A DNA stretch of 64,000 nt from an uncultured Paracoccaceae bacterium (GTDB lineage: Bacteria; Pseudomonadota; Alphaproteobacteria; Rhodobacterales; Rhodobacteraceae): positions 31,046 through 95,045 of the forward strand of contig CALMJS010000008.1 of NCBI GenBank assembly GCA_937864535.1, written 5' to 3'. Under the pieces are notes generated by a model, which was not told where the DNA came from, made no database searches, and saw only the letters and a list, made by a program, of their open reading frames with translations. Below are positions 1 through 8,222 of this stretch, piece after piece. A program made the position numbers and the translations under genes. The stretch's first letter is position 1; every line of letters begins with the position of its first letter.

Positions 1-274
1 TGCGGCGGCATTGCCCCTGTTCGCTGCAATTGGCGCAGCGCGACGCGACTAGAATCTGTTCGCCGGAACGGCGCACCGCCTCCATCGAGGCACCAAAGAC
101 CCGCGCCATTTTTTCCATACGATCGATTTGTTCCTGCGGCATATGGGCGATACGGCGGAATTCGGCGCGGCTGAGGCCAAGCGCCTCGAGTTCAGAGGCG
201 GGGAAGGTGTCAACCTCGGCGTCGACACGGTTTTCCATTTTCCAATGGGCGATAATTGAGGACAAGAAGGACAT
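1..274 (-). CDS. DUF6455-type small protein (3' end beyond window)
   Basis: The left window edge cuts this gene; 91 codons are visible from an ATG at 274, with a GGAG box eight bases upstream. The product begins MSFLSSIIAHW and carries a short helical motif (LGLSRAEFRRIAHMP) followed by a C-x2-C-x5-C cluster (RCANCSEQGQC). This combination recalls the small DUF6455 proteins of Rhodobacterales, possibly a metal or redox site, but the function is unknown. It is transcribed divergently from the DUF1989 gene. The family name rests on motif memory; the reading frame itself is well supported by the start, ribosome site and Cys motif. Confidence 0.65.
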   Translation of the reverse strand, partial: MSFLSSIIAHWKMENRVDAEVDTFPASELEALGLSRAEFRRIAHMPQEQIDRMEKMARVFGASMEAVRRSGEQILVASRCANCSEQGQCRR

Positions 275-332
275 AACACTTGCTCCGGATTAGGTCTGGA
301 CCAAATATCCCTCGAATGGCCTCGTGATTTAT

Positions 333-346
333 TTGATCTGGGTCAA
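333..346. promoter_or_regulatory. FNR/FnrL-type binding site
   Basis: TTGAT-N4-GTCAA differs by one base from the FNR consensus TTGAT-N4-ATCAA. It lies in the divergent region between the DUF6455-type gene and the DUF1989 gene, 16 bases before the TTG start chosen for the latter. An oxygen-responsive FnrL regulator is usual in this family of bacteria. The short distance to the start fits repression, or control of the divergent gene, better than classical class II activation. Confidence 0.5.
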
Positions 347-362
347 TCCTAGGGAGAATAAC

Positions 363-1220
363 TTGATCGATTCACATCAATCCGAACCTGAGAACGCGGC
401 TGCCCTGCGTGCGATCGCCCCGGTCATCTGTTATCCGGTCGAAACCCTGCCAGCGCCAGACCTCGCGATGTATCGATGTGCCCGCGAAAATGCCGAACAG
501 ATCGCGCGAGTGGTGGTCCCAGCCCGCGATGCGTCCAGTGTGTTTGTTCCCGCAGGGAGCTTTCTGCGCATCCTGTGCCCCGAAGGCCCGCAGGTCGGCG
601 ATCTGAATCTGTTCAATGCCCACGACCTGAGCGAACGTTTCTATTCCGGCAAAACCCGGGCGTTGCACGGAACACATGTGTCGGTCGGCGATCGTCTTTG
701 GTCGAATTTCCCGTCCCTGCGTCCAATGGCGACGATCACCGAGGATACATTGGCATGGTACGGGATGGATCAGTTCGGCGGCTCTGTGCACGACGTTATT
801 GGGACGCGCTGCGATCCCTATACCGCGCAATTGCTCAGCGGCCACCACTATCATAATTGCTGTCATTCCAATTTGACGCGGGCCTTGGCCGATGCGCAAA
901 ACTTGGATTTGTGCCAGTCAGAGCCATTGGTTCACGATGTGCTGAACGTATTTATGTGCACAGGATTTACCCGCGATACCGGGCAATATTTCATGAAGGC
1001 CAGTCCCGTCCGTGCCGGCGACTATTTGGAACTCTTTGCGGAATTTGATCTCTTGGCCGTGCTCAGCGCCTGCCCAGGCGGCGATTGTAGCGCGGAACAT
1101 TCGTCGGATGTGGCGCGATGCTATCCGTTGGAAATGATTGTTTTCAAATCGACAAACGATGCGCTGGGCAATTGGACTTCGCCGCCGCCGAATGCCTATG
1201 ATCGCAGTCATGGTCGATAA
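363..1220 (+). CDS. DUF1989 / urea carboxylase-associated family protein
   Basis: The 285-residue product belongs to the DUF1989 family, some members of which are named urea carboxylase-associated proteins; the biochemical role is not settled. Visible family blocks are GPQVGDLNLFNAHDLSERFY, the stretch LRPMATITEDTL, the block HDVIGTRCDPYT and the Cys-rich YHNCCHSNLTRALA. I chose the TTG at 363 because AGGGAG lies six bases upstream; an in-frame GTG at 324 would place the FNR-type box inside the coding sequence. The gene stands alone and ends at a strong terminator. Confidence 0.8.
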   Translation: MIDSHQSEPENAAALRAIAPVICYPVETLPAPDLAMYRCARENAEQIARVVVPARDASSVFVPAGSFLRILCPEGPQVGDLNLFNAHDLSERFYSGKTRALHGTHVSVGDRLWSNFPSLRPMATITEDTLAWYGMDQFGGSVHDVIGTRCDPYTAQLLSGHHYHNCCHSNLTRALADAQNLDLCQSEPLVHDVLNVFMCTGFTRDTGQYFMKASPVRAGDYLELFAEFDLLAVLSACPGGDCSAEHSSDVARCYPLEMIVFKSTNDALGNWTSPPPNAYDRSHGR

Positions 1221-1223
1221 ATA

Positions 1224-1249
1224 AAAAAGGGGCATTAGCGCCCCTTTTT
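1224..1249. terminator. bidirectional intrinsic terminator
   Basis: A perfect 10-base-pair stem (AAAAAGGGGC / GCCCCTTTTT) with a six-base loop lies between two converging genes. Its A- and T-rich ends supply a U tract on either strand, so it can serve both the DUF1989 gene and the H-NS-like gene. Confidence 0.85.
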
Positions 1250-1268
1250 CAAAACTCGAGCTCGTTAA

Positions 1269-1586
1269 TTAGATCGCAAACGAGGCGATATCGGTCCCGG
1301 CGGACTCGGCGTCTTTGATCCACTGCGGCTTGCGACCGCGACCAGACCAGGTTTGGCTCTCATCGGCGGGGTTGCGATACTTGGCGTCGGCTTTCGCCTT
1401 GGTTTTGCCCTTGGCGCTGCCGTCCATCACTTCGGCGAGGCTGAAGCCGAATTCGCGGGCTGCTCTTTCCACGGCTTCACGGGCGGCCTGCAATTCGCGT
1501 GCGCCGACGCGCTGCAACGCGCGGTCCACGTCAGCACGAAGTTTTTCCAGATCTTTGCGGGACATCTGGTCCAGGTCGATGTTCAT
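1269..1586 (-). CDS. H-NS family nucleoid protein (HvrA-like)
   Basis: This 105-residue protein has an N-terminal coiled-coil oligomerisation part (about residues 1-50, beginning MNIDLDQMSRKDLEKLRADV) and the C-terminal H-NS DNA-binding loop (YRNPADESQTWSGRGRKPQW). The size and layout match the HvrA/SpbA proteins of Rhodobacter, which act as regulators of photosynthesis and nitrogen genes. The ATG at 1586 is preceded by AGGAGA; a start further out has no ribosome site. It is the only gene in its transcript here and ends at the shared terminator. Its targets cannot be inferred from the window. Confidence 0.9.
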   Translation of the reverse strand: MNIDLDQMSRKDLEKLRADVDRALQRVGARELQAAREAVERAAREFGFSLAEVMDGSAKGKTKAKADAKYRNPADESQTWSGRGRKPQWIKDAESAGTDIASFAI

Positions 1587-1621
1587 TTTCTCTCCTTGAC
1601 GCTGGCAATTAGCCAATCTGC

Positions 1622-1658
1622 GAAAAAAATGCCTCGAATTGCGAAAAAACGCAATCCG
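1622..1658 (-). terminator. intrinsic terminator of ecm
   Basis: On the minus strand a nine-pair stem (CGGATTGCG / CGCAATTCG, one G-U) with a T6 loop is followed, five bases later, by a run of eight T residues. It sits just downstream of the ecm stop codon. Confidence 0.6.
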
Positions 1659-1678
1659 AGACTTCAGGAGAGGTCCAA

Positions 1679-3646
1679 TTACTCTGCGGCAATCGTCTTG
1701 GGGTCTGCCAGATCCACGATATCCGCCATTATGCGGTTCAATTCGAAATCTTTGGGGGTGTAGACCTTGGAAACGCCCATATCGCGTAATTTTTTGGCGT
1801 CTTCGTCCGGAATGATGCCGCCTGCAACAACTGGAATATGTGACAGGCCGGCATTTTCGAGCTTTTCCAAAACTTCGGCAATCAATGGCAAATGGGATCC
1901 AGATAGGATCGACAATCCGATCACATGTGCTTGATCGCGTCCGGCGGCTTCGACAATTTCATCCGGAGTGAGACGAATTCCCTCGTAGGTAATGTCCATT
2001 CCACAATCCCGGGCGCGCGCTGCAATTTGCTCGGCACCATTCGAATGGCCGTCGAGGCCGGGTTTGCCGACAAGGAATTTGAGAGGCCGACCCAGTTTTG
2101 CCGAAACCGCTGCCACCTGATCGCGGATCGGGTCGAGCCCCTCTGTCCGGTTGCTGGGGTTTTTCGACACGCCAGTGGGGGCACGGTACTGGCCAAATGC
2201 GGTGCGGATCTCCTCGGCCCATTCGCCGGTGGTGACGCCTGCCTTGGCGGCGGCAATCGACGGGATCATGATGTTTGTCCCACCGAGAGCCGCCGCGCGC
2301 AGATCGGCCAGCGCCTGCGCGACGGCGGCTGCATCGCGCGCTGATTTCCAACCGTTGAGGCGGTCGATCTGTTCGGCCTCGACGGCGGGGTCCACCACCA
2401 TGATTGCATCATCGCCCGAGGTCAGCGGCGAGGCCTCGCCCTTTTCCCAACGGTTCACGCCGACGACGATGGTCTCTCCGGCCTCGATATTGCCGATCCG
2501 GCGGGCGTTCGACTCGACGAGTCGCGACTTCATGTACTCTATCGCCTGCACCGCGCCGCCCATGCCGTCGATGGTGGCGAGTTCCTCGCGCGCACCGGCC
2601 TTGAGTGCCTCGACCTTGGCGGTGACGGCGGGGTTGCCGTCAAACAGATCGCCGTATTCCAGCAGGTCGGTTTCATAGGCCATGATCTGCTGCATGCGCA
2701 GCGACCACTGCTGGTCCCACGGGCGGGGCAGGCCAAGGGCTTCGTTCCACGCCGGGAGCTGCACCGCGCGGGCGCGGGCGTTTTTCGACAGGGTGACGGC
2801 CAGCATCTCGATCAGGATGCGATAGACGTTGTTTTCCGGTTGCTGTTCGGTCAGGCCGAGGCTGTTCACCTGCACGCCATAGCGGAACCGACGGTATTTC
2901 GCGTCCTGCACGCCATAGCGTTCGAGACAGATTTCATCCCACAGTTCGACGAATGCGCGCATTTTGCACATCTCGGTCACAAAGCGGATGCCCGCATTCA
3001 CAAAGAACGAAATCCGGCCAACCATTTCCGGGAAATCGGCCTCGGCAACCTTGCCCTGTAGGTCGTCCAGCACCGCCGTCGCGGTGGCCAGCGCAAAGGC
3101 CAGTTCCTCTTCGGGTGTCGCGCCGGCCTCTTGGAGGTGGTAGGAACACACGTTCATCGGGTTCCATTTTGGTAAATGTTCACGCGTATAGGCAGCCACG
3201 TCGGTAATCATCCGCAGCGAGGGTTTCGGCGGGCAAATATAGGTGCCGCGCGACAGGTATTCCTTGATGATGTCGTTCTGGACGGTCCCTTGCAGGGCGG
3301 ACACATCCGCGCCCTGTTCTTCGGCCACAGCAATATAGAGCGACAACAGCCACGGCGCAGTGGCATTGATCGTCATCGAGGTGTTCATCTGCTCCAGCGG
3401 GATGTCGTCAAACAGGGCGCGCATGTCCCCCAGATGACAAACGGGAACGCCGACCTTGCCGACCTCGCCGCGCGCCAGACGATGATCCGAGTCATAGCCG
3501 GTTTGCGTCGGCAGGTCGAAGGCCACGGAAAGACCCGTCTGGCCCTTGGCCAAATTGCTGCGATACAGCGCATTCGACGCCTTGGCGGTGGAATGGCCCG
3601 CATAGGTGCGAAACAGCCAAGGTTTATCTTTCTGCGTTTGCGACAT
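1679..3646 (-). CDS. ecm: ethylmalonyl-CoA mutase
   Basis: Ecm is an adenosylcobalamin enzyme that converts (2R)-ethylmalonyl-CoA to methylsuccinyl-CoA in the ethylmalonyl-CoA pathway of acetate assimilation. The 655-residue product has the mutase barrel (about 1-510, with the start PWLFRTYAGHSTAKASNALY and the NDIIKEYLSRGTYICPP block) and a C-terminal B12-binding domain with the DGHSNG cobalt-ligand motif near residue 530. Length and sequence fit Ecm better than the larger heterodimeric methylmalonyl-CoA mutase. It is divergent from the acyltransferase gene and 2 kb from ccrA, the same neighbourhood I recall for Rhodobacter sphaeroides. Confidence 0.93.
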   Translation of the reverse strand: MSQTQKDKPWLFRTYAGHSTAKASNALYRSNLAKGQTGLSVAFDLPTQTGYDSDHRLARGEVGKVGVPVCHLGDMRALFDDIPLEQMNTSMTINATAPWLLSLYIAVAEEQGADVSALQGTVQNDIIKEYLSRGTYICPPKPSLRMITDVAAYTREHLPKWNPMNVCSYHLQEAGATPEEELAFALATATAVLDDLQGKVAEADFPEMVGRISFFVNAGIRFVTEMCKMRAFVELWDEICLERYGVQDAKYRRFRYGVQVNSLGLTEQQPENNVYRILIEMLAVTLSKNARARAVQLPAWNEALGLPRPWDQQWSLRMQQIMAYETDLLEYGDLFDGNPAVTAKVEALKAGAREELATIDGMGGAVQAIEYMKSRLVESNARRIGNIEAGETIVVGVNRWEKGEASPLTSGDDAIMVVDPAVEAEQIDRLNGWKSARDAAAVAQALADLRAAALGGTNIMIPSIAAAKAGVTTGEWAEEIRTAFGQYRAPTGVSKNPSNRTEGLDPIRDQVAAVSAKLGRPLKFLVGKPGLDGHSNGAEQIAARARDCGMDITYEGIRLTPDEIVEAAGRDQAHVIGLSILSGSHLPLIAEVLEKLENAGLSHIPVVAGGIIPDEDAKKLRDMGVSKVYTPKDFELNRIMADIVDLADPKTIAAE

Positions 3647-3783
3647 AATGGCCTCCAGAGAATCCGGCAGAGTAATTTTATTTCGTTGTGGAAGGGATAG
3701 CGGAAAGATTGCATCCCTGTCAATTCGCCGCGTTGCAGCGTGAGCCTATTGTCGAATATCGCTTTTCGGTCCAAAGTCCCGCC

Positions 3784-5145
3784 ATGACTGCGCCCGTGAC
3801 CCTGCCGCTTTGGCTGTTGATCGTAATCCTGCTATTCGCGGCTGTGACCTTTGCGTCGCACTTTCTGTTTCCGTCTGTCCGGTGGTTTTTCCGCAAGCGG
3901 ATGGAGAGGGCGGTCGCCAAGCTGAACCGCCGCCTGACCCGTCCCATCGAGCCGTTCAAGCTTGCGCTCCGCTACGACACGATCCAGCGACTGATCTACG
4001 ATCCCATGGTGGCGCAGGCCGTGCAAAAGGCATCGCGGACCGACGGAATTCCCGAAAACGTTGCCTTTGAAAAGGCGCGTCGTTTTGCACGCGAAATCGT
4101 GCCATCGTTTTCGGCCTCGGTCTATTTCGGCTTTGGCGCGCGTTTGGCACGTTGGCTGACCCGCAAGATTTATCGCGTGCGACTGGGCGCAGGGGATGTC
4201 TCTCCCTTGGACCGGATCGATGCCGATGCCTCAGTGGTGTTTGTGATCAACCATCGCAGCAACATGGATTATGTGCTGCTGATGCATCTGATCAGCCGGA
4301 CCGGTACGGTGTCCTACGCCGTGGGGGAATGGGCGCGGGTTTGGCCGCTGTCATGGCTGGTTCGGGCGATGGGGGCCTATTTCATCCGGCGTGGCACCAG
4401 TGGGCAACTCTATCGTGCGGTTCTGGCGCGCTATGTGCAAATGACCACCGCCGAGGGCGTGACGCAGGCGTTTTTCCCCGAAGGTCGGCTCAGCGTCACA
4501 GGCGCACTGCAAGAGCCGCGCATGGGTCTGCTCAGTTATATGGTGCAGGGCTGGCAACCGGGCGGGCGCGACGTGGTGTTTGTGCCGGTCGCCCTGAATT
4601 ATGATCGCGTCCTCGAAGATACGCTGCTGGTCCGTGCCGGTCAAACCGGCGAGAGACGGTTCCGCCCGTCGCTATGGTCTGTCGTCCGTGCGCTACCGCT
4701 GTTCTTGTGGCGGGCGGTCCGGCTGAAGTTTCCGCCCGCGGGCACTGCCTCGGTCGGGTTCGGGGCGACGTTGACGCTATCCGAATTTATGCGCGATGCG
4801 CCCGACACCTCGGTCGAGGCGCTGGGGCAAACGTTGATGGGACGGATCGCGTCGGCCATGCCCTTGGTCGCGGTGCCGATGGTGGCGCGGGCGCTATTGG
4901 CAGGGGCGCGGTCGCGGCCTGATCTGGAACGCGCCATCGCCAAGGATCTGGCCTATGCCGCCAGCAAAACCCTGCCGCTGCCACGCAGAGATGCGGCCGA
5001 TCTGGTACAGGATGCGCTGACTCTCTTGGCGCAGCGCCGGTTTGTAACTCTCGTGGGGGATAAGGTGGGCGTCGTGCCCGAAGTCGAACCTCTGCTGCTC
5101 TATTATGCCGCAACCATTTCTCATCATTTCGCAGATGCGGCGTGA
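3784..5145 (+). CDS. PlsC/GPAT-type phospholipid acyltransferase
   Basis: A 453-residue acyltransferase. One N-terminal membrane segment (about 8-26) is followed by the family motif I NHRSNMD (about 156-162, the H-x4-D catalytic pair) and motif III FPEGRLS (about 230). These identify a glycerol-phosphate or 1-acylglycerol-phosphate acyltransferase; the long C-terminal half is closer to PlsB/GPAT-type proteins than to a minimal PlsC of about 250 residues. I took the ATG at 3784 since the preceding in-frame GTG at 3688 has no ribosome site and adds unrelated residues. It lies between ecm and ccrA, yet it has no known step in that pathway. Confidence 0.8.
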   Translation: MTAPVTLPLWLLIVILLFAAVTFASHFLFPSVRWFFRKRMERAVAKLNRRLTRPIEPFKLALRYDTIQRLIYDPMVAQAVQKASRTDGIPENVAFEKARRFAREIVPSFSASVYFGFGARLARWLTRKIYRVRLGAGDVSPLDRIDADASVVFVINHRSNMDYVLLMHLISRTGTVSYAVGEWARVWPLSWLVRAMGAYFIRRGTSGQLYRAVLARYVQMTTAEGVTQAFFPEGRLSVTGALQEPRMGLLSYMVQGWQPGGRDVVFVPVALNYDRVLEDTLLVRAGQTGERRFRPSLWSVVRALPLFLWRAVRLKFPPAGTASVGFGATLTLSEFMRDAPDTSVEALGQTLMGRIASAMPLVAVPMVARALLAGARSRPDLERAIAKDLAYAASKTLPLPRRDAADLVQDALTLLAQRRFVTLVGDKVGVVPEVEPLLLYYAATISHHFADAA

Positions 5146-5231
5146 AATAATATTTCCCGAACGTCAATTCTAGGCGTAGCCTCACGGTTGCGTGACCAGC
5201 CGAGGCGGTCCGTATTACTGGAGAAATTGGA

Positions 5232-5585
5232 ATGATGAACTTTAGGATTTTGGCGGTCGCGGCCGTGGTCGGCGCGACTCTGGCTGGCTGTGTCGATACG
5301 ACGAGCGGGGGCTATGCCGTCGATAGCTACGATCGCAATGTGACAATCGCGAACCAGACCGGGCGAACGGTCTATCGGTTCTACGGCTCGAACGTCGGTA
5401 CATCTTCTTGGGAAGAGGACATTCTGGGCAGCAACGTACTGGGGCCCTACAGCTCGGTGAACATCAATTTCAATGATGGCACCGGGCATTGCAACTTTGA
5501 CTTTAAGATCGAGTTCGCGGACGGCGGCACCTACACGGATTACGACATCAACGTTTGCCAGATCACGACCTATACGATCCGGTAA
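5232..5585 (+). CDS. small putative lipoprotein, unknown function
   Basis: The 117-residue product begins with a signal peptide and lipobox (LAGC, Cys near residue 20) and should be anchored to a membrane. The mature part is rich in Tyr, Asn, Gly and Thr, with alternating strand-like stretches (NVTIANQTGRTVYRFYGSNV, then YSSVNINFNDGTGHCNFDFK) and two further Cys. It looks like a small beta-sandwich, but I do not recognise a family. It is 86 bases behind the acyltransferase and ahead of ccrA. Only a weak five-pair hairpin (5587-5601) follows the stop. Confidence 0.75.
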   Translation: MMNFRILAVAAVVGATLAGCVDTTSGGYAVDSYDRNVTIANQTGRTVYRFYGSNVGTSSWEEDILGSNVLGPYSSVNINFNDGTGHCNFDFKIEFADGGTYTDYDINVCQITTYTIR

Positions 5586-5750
5586 CGCCTAAAGAATAGG
5601 CTTGCGCGAGGCGCTGCATCGCAGAAGAAAGAAAATTACAAATTTCTACCTTCTGACAATTGCAATGTTTCGCGCAAGATTATATCTCTCCCTTAAGCGC
5701 CGATTCTGCGGCGCGGCGAAACGCACATTGCATTGCCGATGGAGAGACTG

Positions 5751-7019
5751 ATGGCCCTTGATTATACCGCCCCGAAAAAGGACCTATACGAGATCGGAGA
5801 GATCCCGCCTCTGGGTCATGTTCCCGAAAAGATGTACGCTTGGGCGATCCGTCGTGAACGCCACGGCGATCCGGAAAAGTCGTTTCAGGTCGAGGTCGTC
5901 GAGACCCCCAAACTGGACAGCCACGAGGTTCTGGTTCTGGTGATGGCCGCAGGCGTCAACTATAATGGCATTTGGGCCGGTCTCGGCGTGCCGATTTCGC
6001 CCTTCGACGGCCATGGCGCAGAGTATCACATCGCGGGGTCGGACGCCTCGGGCATCATCTGGGCCGTTGGTGATAAGGTCAAAAATTGGAAGGTTGGCGA
6101 CGAAGTTGTCATCCACTGCAATCAAGACGACGGCGACGACGAAGAGTGCAACGGCGGCGATCCGATGTTTTCGACCTCGCAGCGGATTTGGGGCTATGAA
6201 ACCCCTGACGGGTCGTTTGCGCAGTTCACCCGTGTGCAGGCGCAGCAATTGCTGCCGCGTCCCAAGCATCTGACCTGGGAAGAATCCGCCTGTTACACGC
6301 TGACCCTCGCGACGGCTTATCGCATGCTGTTCGGCCATGCGCCGCATGATATCAAACCGGGCCAGCACGTTCTGGTTTGGGGCGCATCGGGCGGTCTGGG
6401 GTCGTTTGCGATCCAGCTGGCCAAGGCTGCGGGCGCCCATGCCATCGGGGTGATCTCTGATGAATCCAAGCGCGATTTCGTTATGGGTCTGGGCGCAAAA
6501 GGCGTCATCAACCGCAATGACTTCAAATGCTGGGGCCAATTGCCCAAGGTTAACACGCCCGAATACAAAGCCTGGTTCGATGAGGCCCGCCGGTTCGGCA
6601 AGGCGATCTGGGAATTCACCGGCAAGGGCAAGAACGTCGATATGGTGTTCGAACATCCCGGGGAGGCCACGTTCCCGGTATCGTCCTTCGTCTGTAAAAA
6701 GGGCGGCATGGTCGTGATCTGCGCCGGGACCTCGGGCTTTAACTGTACGTTCGACGTGCGCTACGTCTGGATGCACCAAAAGCGTTTGCAGGGCTCGCAC
6801 TTTGCCCACCTCAAGCAGGCCGCCGCGGCCAACCGCCTGATGTGTGAGGGCAAAATTGATCCCTGCATGTCAGAGGTCTTAGGCTGGGGTGAAATCCCCG
6901 CCGCGCATACCAAAATGCTCCGGAACCTGCATAAACCCGGCAATATGGCGGTTCTGGTTCAGGCGCAAACGACCGGCCTGAAGACCTTTGAAGAGGTTCT
7001 CGCACGGTCGGGCCAATAG
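5751..7019 (+). CDS. ccrA: crotonyl-CoA carboxylase/reductase
   Basis: Ccr reductively carboxylates crotonyl-CoA to (2S)-ethylmalonyl-CoA with NADPH and CO2, the signature step of the ethylmalonyl-CoA pathway. The 422-residue MDR-fold protein shows the conserved blocks MYAWAIRRERHGDP, VLVMAAGVNYNGIWAGLG, HIAGSDASGIIWAVGDKV, the acidic HCNQDDGDDEECNGGDPMFS and the nucleotide-binding VWGASGGLGSFAIQLAKAAG. The ATG at 5751 has GGAGA seven bases upstream; in-frame ATG 5739 and TTG 5733 are less well placed. Together with ecm this shows that the organism assimilates C2 units without relying on isocitrate lyase. Confidence 0.96.
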   Translation: MALDYTAPKKDLYEIGEIPPLGHVPEKMYAWAIRRERHGDPEKSFQVEVVETPKLDSHEVLVLVMAAGVNYNGIWAGLGVPISPFDGHGAEYHIAGSDASGIIWAVGDKVKNWKVGDEVVIHCNQDDGDDEECNGGDPMFSTSQRIWGYETPDGSFAQFTRVQAQQLLPRPKHLTWEESACYTLTLATAYRMLFGHAPHDIKPGQHVLVWGASGGLGSFAIQLAKAAGAHAIGVISDESKRDFVMGLGAKGVINRNDFKCWGQLPKVNTPEYKAWFDEARRFGKAIWEFTGKGKNVDMVFEHPGEATFPVSSFVCKKGGMVVICAGTSGFNCTFDVRYVWMHQKRLQGSHFAHLKQAAAANRLMCEGKIDPCMSEVLGWGEIPAAHTKMLRNLHKPGNMAVLVQAQTTGLKTFEEVLARSGQ

Positions 7020-7044
7020 GGCGCGATTCGTTGACGTAGTGATG

Positions 7045-7078
7045 ACGCCGGCCCATAGCGGGTCGGCGTTTTCGTTTT
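7045..7078 (+). terminator. intrinsic terminator of ccrA
   Basis: A ten-pair stem ACGCCGGCCC / GGGTCGGCGT (one G-U) with loop ATAGC is followed by TTTTCGTTTT. It lies 25 bases after the ccrA stop. Confidence 0.8.
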
Positions 7079-7182
7079 AGCCGCCAAAAATTGCAATGAC
7101 TTAGGATTTTACCCCTTCACCATTTTGGGGGAGGGCAAAGCGGTGAATAATTTGTTCAGATTTGCCGTGTTACGATGGGTCG

Positions 7183-7198
7183 TTAAGATTCCGTTAAC
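7183..7198. promoter_or_regulatory. CtrA-type box before the quorum-sensing locus
   Basis: TTAA-N7-TTAAC matches the full CtrA consensus, and the right half extends as TTAACCAT to 7201. It lies 22 bases before the ATG of the small ORF that heads the luxR-luxI group. In Roseobacters, quorum sensing and the CtrA phosphorelay are known to be linked, which makes the site plausible. Binding is not proven by sequence alone. Confidence 0.6.
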
Positions 7199-7219
7199 CA
7201 TTTGTGGACGAGGCTGTCG

Positions 7220-7435
7220 ATGAAAGACACGTGGATTATTGACGTCCTGGGGGATCTTCGCACTTTTGCTCAGCTCAATGGGCTCAACCATCTCGCGGAT
7301 GAGTTGGACCGGACGGCACAGGTTGCGCGGATTGAACTGGCGGCGCAAATCGGGGCGACATCGTCGATGTCGATGGTGAATGGCGCGGGAACTGGAGACA
7401 CTTCTTGGTCAGCTGCAGCTGGCAGGCAATCTTGA
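7220..7435 (+). CDS. small conserved-type protein ahead of luxR
   Basis: The 71-residue product (MKDTWIIDVLGDLRTFAQLN...) has an N-terminal amphipathic helical part of about 45 residues and a low-complexity Ser/Gly/Thr/Ala tail. The ATG at 7220 has GAGG ten bases upstream. The gene overlaps the start of luxR by 56 bases in another frame, so the C-terminal tail may simply be shaped by the luxR sequence. I do not recognise a characterised family. Position directly behind a CtrA box and in front of luxR suggests a role in, or translational coupling with, the quorum-sensing genes. Confidence 0.6.
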   Translation: MKDTWIIDVLGDLRTFAQLNGLNHLADELDRTAQVARIELAAQIGATSSMSMVNGAGTGDTSWSAAAGRQS

Positions 7436-8150
7436 GGATATTCAAAACCTTATCGTAGATCTGCGGAACTACTTCGGTGTTGATCACGCCGTTTATCATT
7501 GGGTGAGTTCCGATGGTGAACAATATGGCTGCGGCACATACCCGACGGAATGGGTGCAGCACTATGTCGACCACGATTATATTCGCATCGACCCTGTGGT
7601 TCTGGGATGTTTCCAACGGTTTCATCCGGTAGATTGGAAACGGCTGGACTGGTCGTCCAAACCGGCCAGGCATCTGCGGCAAGAGGCACAGCGGTTTGGC
7701 ATCGGCAATCAGGGGCTTTCGGTGCCCATCCGCGGGCCGAATGGCCAATTCGCATTGTTCACGCTGTCCCATCATTGCGACGATGCCGAATGGTCGGTCT
7801 TGATGGACATGCATCAGCGGGATCTGATCGTTATTGCCCACTATTTTAATCAAAAGGCACTGGAAATTGCCGCTGGCCGGGCGCCAGAGCCGACCAAGCC
7901 GCTCTCTCCCAGAGAGATCGATGCCCTCACCTATCTGGCGATGGGATATGGTCGCGGTCAGGTCGCTGATCTGCTGTCGATCAGCGAGCACACCTTACGG
8001 GTCTATATCGAAAGTGCGCGTTTCAAACTGGGGGCCGCCAATACAACCCATGCCGTCGCTCGGGCGTTGAGCGAGGGGTTGATTATCGTCGGGGCCGCCG
8101 CGCGGGGATCGCTGGGGGATTGGCCGGGAAAACGGCAAACTGCGGACTAA
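7380..8150 (+). CDS. LuxR-family acyl-homoserine-lactone receptor/regulator
   Basis: The 256-residue regulator has an N-terminal autoinducer-binding domain (about 15-165) and a C-terminal LuxR helix-turn-helix (about 175-240; PLSPREIDALTYLAMGYGRG and the ISEHTLRVYIESARFKL recognition region). The residues that line the AHL pocket in TraR/LuxR are present: W58, Y62, D71-P72 and a later Trp in FHPVDWKRLDW. It should therefore bind the signal made by the adjacent synthase. The start overlaps the small ORF by 56 bases; another in-frame start is not evident. The luxI gene follows 72 bases downstream. Confidence 0.9.
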   Translation: MARELETLLGQLQLAGNLEDIQNLIVDLRNYFGVDHAVYHWVSSDGEQYGCGTYPTEWVQHYVDHDYIRIDPVVLGCFQRFHPVDWKRLDWSSKPARHLRQEAQRFGIGNQGLSVPIRGPNGQFALFTLSHHCDDAEWSVLMDMHQRDLIVIAHYFNQKALEIAAGRAPEPTKPLSPREIDALTYLAMGYGRGQVADLLSISEHTLRVYIESARFKLGAANTTHAVARALSEGLIIVGAAARGSLGDWPGKRQTAD

Positions 8151-8222
8151 CGTGCGGTACATAAGGAGAACATTAACCGGTGTCGGTCATGCTGCGACTC
8201 AGGAACAGTCAAGGGATGATCC

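Noticed and set aside
8180..8222. lux-box-like CTG...CAG before luxI
   Set aside because: The spacing is eleven rather than ten and the outer bases do not match the consensus.
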